Part shown: one piece after another, positions 57,728 to 64,000 of the stretch | How positions within the stretch are numbered: position 1 is the first letter of the stretch | How the letters are laid out: the number at the start of each line of letters is the position of its first letter | Source: Eucalyptus grandis | Lineage: Eukaryota; Streptophyta; Magnoliopsida; Myrtales; Myrtaceae | DNA: 64,000 nucleotides | Direction: 5' to 3' | Assembly (NCBI RefSeq): GCF_016545825.1 | Contig: NC_052612.1 | Coordinates: 1,426,001 to 1,490,000, forward strand | Notes under the pieces: model-generated | The model's input: the letters and a program-made list of their open reading frames with translations, nothing else | Told to the model about the DNA's origin: nothing | The model's database searches: none | Position numbers and translations under genes: made by a program

Positions 57728-58632
57728 ATACATCCTAAGTGCGAAAACTTGGCATAGGTGGATATATAAGTGCCAAAACTTCCAAAATGTACACTTAAAT
57801 ATTAAAATAGGAGAAGAAACAAATACTTAAGTGTCAACAACAAGAATTTCCGGCCAAACAATTGATGTGGCTATTTTCAATGAAATTTTTAACCAATGTG
57901 GCAAATCATGTAAAAAAATTATTCATGTGACACCGATGTAGCTAGATAAACCTAAACGACGTTGTTTTAGTCCAAATTTGATTTTTTTTTATATAAATCT
58001 TAACTAAATTAAATTTAAAAGACTAAATAAAAAAGGGAATTAGATATGGGGCCATGAAGGACTTCGCTGCTACCACTCCACTATCGCTAGAAAGGGCTGG
58101 CGATAGTAGGGCAAGGGTCAATCGGAGTTGTCGGCCTCACCTGGTGGCCGGCGACCTTGGCCGATTACCGGTGAGGGCTTGCTCAAATTTGCGGCAAGGG
58201 GTCAGGACCCTCATGAAGATTGAGTGAGGGGTCCGTCCATCCTCACCCAAAGAGGCCAAGGGTTGCCTCTGATTGGGGTGGGGCGGTGGTGGCGAGGGCC
58301 TCCAAAGCCCCAAATCTGATTCCTCCTTCTTCTTCTTCTTTTTCTTAATTTATTTTTTTAATTTAATTTAATTAATATTTATACTAAAAGTAAAATTTGG
58401 AGGCAAAACAACGTCGTTTGGGATAAAGATGTTGAGTGGACATTCCAACAAGTCATGTAGACCAGATTAATAATAATGCACTGTTAGATTTCTAACAAGT
58501 TTCACTAGAGTTGGCACTTAAGTTGGCACTTAAGTATCCGGTTTTAAAAAAAAATGACACTTAAAGTGTGTTTTATTGGCAGTTTTGGCACTTAAGTATT
58601 TTCCTGTATTGAGTTTTCGCACCTGAGGTGTT
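57728..58632. mobile_element. Inverted-repeat DNA element with GC-rich cargo, about 0.9 kb
   Basis: The left end reads CATCCTAAGTGCGAAAAC. The right end in reverse complement reads CACCTCAGGTGCGAAAAC. Both are followed by TAAGTGCCAAAACT about 30 bases in. The middle (58060-58300) is GC-rich (CTGGTGGCCGGCGACC). Target duplication not clear. Confidence 0.65.
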
Positions 58633-58639
58633 TGCACCT

Positions 58640-59061
58640 CGTTATCTTAATTCCGAAGTGACATTTCCTTGCAGAGAAAGTAATGAAACTCTTCCAAACA
58701 CAAAGTCCCGCAGGCAAATCTGATGGGAGGCCCCATCATGTGCAATTTGGTCATGCATGACGTCTCTGCAGAACTCGACAAGTAGATTACCTTTTTTATT
58801 GATTGGCCTATAACTTGCGTGCTTGATGCAATATATTATGTACTCTTGACTGGAAGACATTCATATTCCACTCATCTTTCTTAATCACTCAAAAATCTAA
58901 ACTTAGCTGTTTTTTCTTTTTCTTCTCTTTTGCAATACAAAAATTCATGGTAAACACGGAAACTGGTCACCAAATCAGAAATTTTATAAACAACTTAACC
59001 ATAGCAGCAATCAAACTTGTCTTTCTCTCGTCACCCATTTCTTTATTACCAAACCCCTGCC
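58640..59061. other. UGT upstream region
   Basis: AT-rich DNA with no competing gene. It should contain the UGT promoter. Confidence 0.4.
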
Positions 59062-59068
59062 TATATAT
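59062..59068 (+). promoter_or_regulatory. TATA box of the UGT gene
   Basis: TATATAT in CTGCCTATATATGTGTCC, 121-127 bases before the chosen ATG, a normal distance for a plant gene with a short leader. Confidence 0.7.
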
Positions 59069-59188
59069 GTGTCCCGGTTTTGAAGTCTAAAAACAAAATC
59101 TCAGCTTTCAAATGTTAACACCGCAACCAAACCTTTCTTGGGCTTCACCAGCATCGTTCCTGAATCCGTTCCTGTTGCAGAAACTCTC

Positions 59189-60655
59189 ATGGGAGGACAA
59201 ATGGGTAGTGAAAACGATCAGCTTCACATTTTCTTCTTCCCTCTCATGGCTCCAGGCCACATGATCCCAATGATCGACATGGCCAAACTCTTTGCCATTA
59301 GAGGCTGCAAGTCCACCCTCATCACCACCCCCCATGACGAGCCCACCTTCTTGAAATCCATTGCGAAAACCAAGGATTCAGGCTTCGACATTGATGTCGT
59401 CACAGTGACATTGCCCTTGAAAGAGGTTGGCTTGCCAGAAGACTGTGACAATCTGAGCAAGGTCACTACGGTGGAAATACGCAAGCAATTCATGAGAGCT
59501 ACCATGATGCTGGACCGACAGCTCGAGCTGCTAATAGAGAAACTTGCCCCTAATTGTCTAATCTCGGACATGTTCCTCCCCTGGACAACCGAGATAGCGG
59601 CCAAGTATGAAATCCCTAGGCTCACTTTCCATGGGACAGGTGCCTTTTCCTTTGCAGGCACAGTATGTGTGAGGCTCTATGAGCCTCACAAGAAGGTGTC
59701 ATGCGATTCAGAGCCCTTCATCATCCCCAACTTCCCCGGAGAAATCACAATGTCCAGGATGCAGTTGCCGGATTTATTCAGGGAAGAGACTGACTTCATT
59801 GAGTTCTACAACAAAGTGAAGGAATCGGAGGAGAGGAGCTTCGGAGTCATCATGAACAGCTTCTATGAGCTTGAGCCGGCTTATGCTGACCATTACAGGA
59901 CATTCCTAGGGATACGATCCTGGTTTGTCGGCCCGCTCTCATTGTGCAATAAGGAGACTGAGGACAAGGCACACAGGGGCAACCAAGCGTCCATTGACCA
60001 GCACGAGTACCTCAAGTGGCTCGACTCAAAGCAACCCAACTCAGTGATCTACATTTGCTTCGGAAGCATGGCAAATTTCAACGCTGCTCAGCTCCACGAG
60101 ATCGCAGTCGGACTAGAAGCATCAGGTCAACAATTCATCTGGGTGGTGAAGAAGGACCCGAATGTGGAAGAAGGCAAAGAAGAGTGGTTGCCTGATGGGT
60201 ATGAATCAAGAATCCGAAACAACGGCCTCATCATCCGGGGCTGGGCTCCTCAGGTGCTGATTCTTGATCATGAGGCGATCGGGGGTTTCGTGACACATTG
60301 TGGGTGGAACTCAACCCTGGAGGCAGTCACAGCCGGTGTGCCAATGGTGACTTGGCCGGTCGAGGCAGAGCAATTCTTCAACGAGAAGTTCGTGACCCAG
60401 GTGCTCAAGATTGGGGTCAACATAGGGGTGAAGCAGCGGGTGAGGTTCTTCGGGGACAGCGTGAAGAGTGAGAGAGTTGAGGAGGCAGTGAAGAGAGTCC
60501 TGGTGCGTGAGGAAGCAGAGAAAATGAGAAGGAAGGCAAAAGCACTTGCAGAGATGGCGAAAGGGGCTGTGGAAGAAGGTGGGTCTTCTTGGTCTGATTT
60601 GGGAGCTTTGCTTCAAGAGCTCAGACTGCAGAGATCGGCTCACAACAAGATCTGA
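59189..60655 (+). CDS. UDP-glycosyltransferase, UGT73-type
   Basis: An intact single-exon gene of 488 residues, usual for family 1 plant UGTs. It transfers sugar from a UDP donor to small phenolic or terpenoid acceptors in the cytosol. N-terminal LHIFFFPLMAPGHMIPMIDM holds the catalytic His24, and the partner Asp127 lies in LISDMFLPW. The 44-residue PSPG donor box spans 352-395, from WAPQVLILDHEAIGGF through HCGWNSTLEA to WPVEAEQ. Its last residue is Gln, which usually means UDP-glucose. Overall pattern is group D (UGT73, scopoletin or flavonoid glucosyltransferase-like). The ATG at 59189 is chosen as the first in frame; 59201 (MGSENDQ) matches the usual UGT73 start equally well. TATA box and poly(A) signal are in place. 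Acceptor cannot be told from sequence. Confidence 0.96.
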   Translation: MGGQMGSENDQLHIFFFPLMAPGHMIPMIDMAKLFAIRGCKSTLITTPHDEPTFLKSIAKTKDSGFDIDVVTVTLPLKEVGLPEDCDNLSKVTTVEIRKQFMRATMMLDRQLELLIEKLAPNCLISDMFLPWTTEIAAKYEIPRLTFHGTGAFSFAGTVCVRLYEPHKKVSCDSEPFIIPNFPGEITMSRMQLPDLFREETDFIEFYNKVKESEERSFGVIMNSFYELEPAYADHYRTFLGIRSWFVGPLSLCNKETEDKAHRGNQASIDQHEYLKWLDSKQPNSVIYICFGSMANFNAAQLHEIAVGLEASGQQFIWVVKKDPNVEEGKEEWLPDGYESRIRNNGLIIRGWAPQVLILDHEAIGGFVTHCGWNSTLEAVTAGVPMVTWPVEAEQFFNEKFVTQVLKIGVNIGVKQRVRFFGDSVKSERVEEAVKRVLVREEAEKMRRKAKALAEMAKGAVEEGGSSWSDLGALLQELRLQRSAHNKI

Positions 60656-60698
60656 TTGATGACCTGAAGCAATCAATCTTGAATATTTGGTTCTGGAG

Positions 60699-60704
60699 AA
60701 TAAA
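60699..60704 (+). terminator. Poly(A) signal of the UGT gene
   Basis: AATAAA 44 bases after the stop codon. Confidence 0.7.
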
Positions 60705-60709
60705 ACTGA

Positions 60710-61628
60710 AGTAATAGAAATCTTCCAATCTCAGATTCAGTTGCTGTCTAGCCGTAGAGAAAAATACTGGAATCGCTGTTTCTTTTCATGGAATTTATTC
60801 TAGGAGTTGTGAGCATTCCATGTGGAGGATGTGAGTTCATTTCTTCTGAGGTAATAGGAAAAGTATACTTGATCTTGAGTTCTTTTGTGCCGAAGAAATT
60901 AAAGTTAGTCTAGTAGTTGCAATTCAAAAGTAAGATGCCCTGCTTACTTTCCCTTTCCTGAATTTTCTGTCCTCGAGACTCAAAAGGTGGAGATCTTCGC
61001 AACTTCATATTCCATAGATTGTATTTTCACATTACAGAAAAAAATAAAAGAAAGACAAGCAAAAGTGAAAAGACAAGAAGAGGAGGACAAACTCAACCTA
61101 TGCCAGTCGTCGCATGTCAATGACATATTTGTCTGTTGCACCACCGATCTTGTGATATGTATACAACTTGGCAACAATTCTAGAGGAAAAGATAGGTACC
61201 AATTCATTTGGTCCTCAAGGTTATTTTCCTTATACATTGTTGGGTTTGAAGGTATTTAAACCCTAACCAAATCGACAAAATCGATTTGTCACCAGCTAAA
61301 GTCAACAATTGTAGACATCAAACTTTGACATAGTGAGAAGCTTAAGGCATGTTATACTCATAGATTAGGTACCCTCAGTATGTTGGAGAAATTTCTGGTC
61401 CTTCCTCGCAGATTTGTACCTGAGGATATGTGATTCCAAAATTTCTTACTGCACTTTTCGTGATAGAAGTTGGAACGAGTTAGCTTATCCTTTCGAGGAC
61501 TTGTCTTCTCCTATATTTTGTGGTGCGTACGTCAATACTTGGTCTTAGACATACATTTCCAAATTAGTACGTTAGGTAGCTTCGTAAAACTCTACAATCT
61601 GCAAAGACGAAGCAAAGCATAGACGTAA
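60710..61628. other. Intergenic after UGT
   Basis: No gene recognised. AT-rich. Confidence 0.4.
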
Positions 61629-62469
61629 TGTAACACCCCGAACCCTTCGCAAGTCGTTACCAGTGCCGATGTTACTTCTTATTACCGTTTTTGTCTCGTA
61701 CTTAAAACAAGCGTCGCCAAATCATAGGCATTTTTTTTTTTAAAAGCGGTCCCAGCGCGACTCATAGCGGAAGCAAATCAAACATCGCCATCTATCCCCC
61801 TACCAATCCATGATACAAATACACACCAGCTAAACATCAAGATTTTATAAACAACTTCGACGCTTTGCTTACATACTTATATATATAGCAAGATGGGGTT
61901 CCCTTCGGGTCGGTACAAAAACAAGAAAGGTTAGGACTCTGTCATGTCCTACCTAAAATCTCAAAAAGAAACCTCGACCCCTAACATCATACGTGCACAA
62001 AACCCTCCCATTGAAAGCGTCGACTATCTACATCAAAAAGAGATCTAGCTCCTACTTATCGCGCGCAGGTCTCACACCCAACCCGGTGCATCAGGTGGTG
62101 GCGGCGGCAGCATCCCTCGCATAGCTCCATCCCGTCGAACGTGCATAGAAATGAACTCTTGTATGGCAGGGCCCCCAGCCAGGCCGATATCATACATCAC
62201 TAGACATCGCACTCGGATAAAAGTCAGTCCGGGAACAGAGGGACAATCTATCTCCGCACACTCGACCTCTACATCAGACGGTAGACCATAAAACACACCA
62301 CGCGAGACAGCAGGAAGCGGCATATTGGCTAATCTGAAATGTTATCCCCAAAAGGGGTGAGTACAACCACTAAGCAGATAGGGAAATCCAATAACAACTC
62401 AATACATCATGCATATCATCATACATTGCAGGCATTGGTTACCTTTTTGATGTCATACGTATTCATGCA

Positions 62470-62945
62470 TCATCAAATCATACATATCATCATCACCATG
62501 CATATCATTATGCATATCACCATGCATATCATATCATAGGTGATCATCATACCACATCACATCTCATCATCATCATGCATCATCATGCATATAATATCAT
62601 AGGTGATCATCATATCACATCACATCTCATCATCATCATGCATATCATATCATGGGTGATCATCATATCACATCACATCTCATCATCATCATGCATCATC
62701 ATGCATATAATATCATAGGTGATCATCATATCACATCACATCTCATATATCATCATGCATATCATATCATGGGTGATCATCATATCACATCACATCTCAT
62801 CATCATCATGCATCATCATGCATATAATATCATAGGTGATCATCATATCACATCACATCTCATCATCATCATGCATATCATCATGCATATAATATCATAG
62901 GTGATCATCATATCACATCACATCTCATCATCATCATGCATATCA
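62470..62945. repeat. CAT/ATC-rich minisatellite
   Basis: About seven imperfect units built on GGTGATCATCATATCACATC and CATCATCATGCATAT, in periods near 57-60 and about 117 bases. Translation gives His/Ile/Met-only peptides, an artefact of the repeat. Confidence 0.95.
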
Positions 62946-63024
62946 TATCATGATTTAATTTTCAACTTTATCTTTAAATTTGATCACCACATCACCTATT
63001 TCTCAATCATCAATTTCATCATCC

Positions 63025-63290
63025 CTTCGGGCAAAGACCTCCGACAGGGTTCCCAGCATTTACAGCCATCCCATGGCCACCGGGCTTCCGATCCCCCACA
63101 TTCCGGGCATCTCGCATCTCAACTAGCATCACGAGGCATTCCCTTCGGGCAGAAACCTCCGACAGGGCTTCCGACCTTTACCCTTCTAGCCAGGCATCCC
63201 GCACCCCAATCCTGGTGTCGCGAGGCAATCCTTTCGGGCAATGACCTTCGACAAGGCTTCCGGCCCCCCCCACATTCCGGGCATCCTGAA
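63025..63290. repeat. Tandem units of about 100 bp in the LTR
   Basis: CCCTTCGGGCARARACCTCCGACAGGG recurs near 63025, 63141 and (diverged) 63230, each followed by CATTCCGGGCATC-type sequence. Confidence 0.8.
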
Positions 63291-64000
63291 TCTCCCATGG
63301 AATTCCGGCAATGTATCTATACATTCCGGCCATCATCCTCCACCACAACCACTTCCTCATTTACCATCATCCACATATACCATTTCTTTATCTCAATTTA
63401 ATATGGAAATTGGCATGGTATCAAACAAATCACACTTGACATGGAATTCACACTTGCATCTCAATTCATATGTCATACACATGCCAAAACTTTATCCCAT
63501 ACACATCTCAATTCAATACATGTACAAGAACCATGTCTTACGCATACCAAGACTTTATCACATATACATCTCAATCCAATACATGTGCAAAGACCTCATC
63601 ACACATATGCCACACAATTAGAATTGAATCCATGGCCAAATAAAAATCCATTTTATTTTATTATTATTTTATTATTATTTTATTATTATTTATTTATTTA
63701 TTTATTCTATTATTTAATATCAATAAATTCCCAAAGTTACATAAATCCAAGAAATTATTAAACAAACCCATAGGATGATATTTACTTGCAAAATTCATGG
63801 CCAATATGAATTTTTACTAAATTTCACAATTTTCCAAAACATCCTATGATTCTCGGATTTAAACCAAATGCACAGTTTCCGAATAAATTCAATTAAAATA
63901 TCCATTCGGCTTCCAAAAATTACGAAATTTTACAGGATGATAGCCAAGACATTTTCGTACATCTTTGATGAATAACTCCAAGTCAAATTCCTTATAGATT

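Larger units (their letters stand above)
61629..64000 (-). mobile_element. Second LTR of the Tekay/Del-like family, runs off the window
   Basis: Begins TGTAACACC. It shares the layout of the solo LTR at 48124: a TATATATA-containing stretch near 61880, a short minus-strand open frame (62323-62072 here, 48663-48418 there), a GGGGTGAG box (62354), then a minisatellite. Orientation is inferred from that solo LTR. The far end is outside the window. Confidence 0.6.

Noticed and set aside
62470..62945. Regular repeats resembling a CRISPR-like array, with a His/Met-rich open frame
   Set aside because: Plant LTR minisatellite with variable periods and no unique spacers. The peptide is an artefact of CAT repeats.
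1..64000. tRNA, rRNA or other structured RNA genes
   Set aside because: Scanned by eye for tRNA A/B boxes and cloverleaf arms. None was convincing, though a covariance search could find ones I missed.

Overview
The window is nuclear DNA from a flowering plant, almost certainly a eudicot. It has TIR-type resistance-gene domains (TIR-NLRs are absent from grasses), spliced plant genes (NHX, ALMT, RRP43, PPR, GAUT, UGT73), and plant copia and gypsy LTR retrotransposons with initiator-Met-tRNA primer sites. A woody rosid of the Myrtales type is my guess, not something the sequence proves. One 100-base run of N marks an assembly gap. Only one gene in the window looks fully intact.

Layout. 1-3.5 kb and 13.3-14.3 kb: TIR-domain gene copy 1, broken by a frameshift, a small MITE and a 9.7 kb DNA transposon. 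3.6-13.3 kb: that transposon, a Mutator-like element with inverted termini of about 0.9 kb. It carries pieces of three unrelated host genes (an ALMT anion channel, an NHX Na+/H+ exchanger whose first coding exon block is amplified four times, and an antisense P450) plus a nested Harbinger-type MITE. 14.5-18.6 kb: debris, with a possible first exon, a retrotransposon LTR fragment, a second terminus of the same Mutator-like family, and a truncated RRP43 exosome gene on the minus strand. 18.6-21.6 kb: TIR copy 2, the tandem paralogue, with its own different frameshift and a Glu/Gln-rich 3' exon. 22.1-22.5 kb: an ankyrin-repeat pseudogene.

24.3-28.1 kb is one very long LTR of an Ogre/Tat-like gypsy element. 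28.1-39.4 kb is a PPR pseudogene split by a complete 9.5 kb SIRE-like copia element (minus strand, exact 5-bp target duplication) and also interrupted by a GAUT glycosyltransferase fragment. 42.3-46.6 kb is a decayed plus-strand gypsy gag-pol. 46.8-52.1 kb is a decayed minus-strand retroelement or pararetrovirus-like unit, itself split by a 3.3 kb solo LTR with a perfect 5-bp duplication. 52.6-55.3 kb is a decayed plus-strand copia. 57.7-58.6 kb is a small inverted-repeat element.

59.1-60.7 kb holds the one convincing live gene, a single-exon UGT73-type UDP-glycosyltransferase with a complete PSPG box, TATA box and poly(A) signal. 61.6 kb to the end is a second LTR related to the 3.3 kb solo LTR, rich in CAT/ATC minisatellite.

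The genes do not form a pathway. The window is a nested record of transposition in and around a disease-resistance paralogue pair, with one working secondary-metabolism gene at its edge. The best candidate for something new is the multi-gene capture element at 3585-13272, with its four-unit NHX exon array placed directly behind an ALMT exon.
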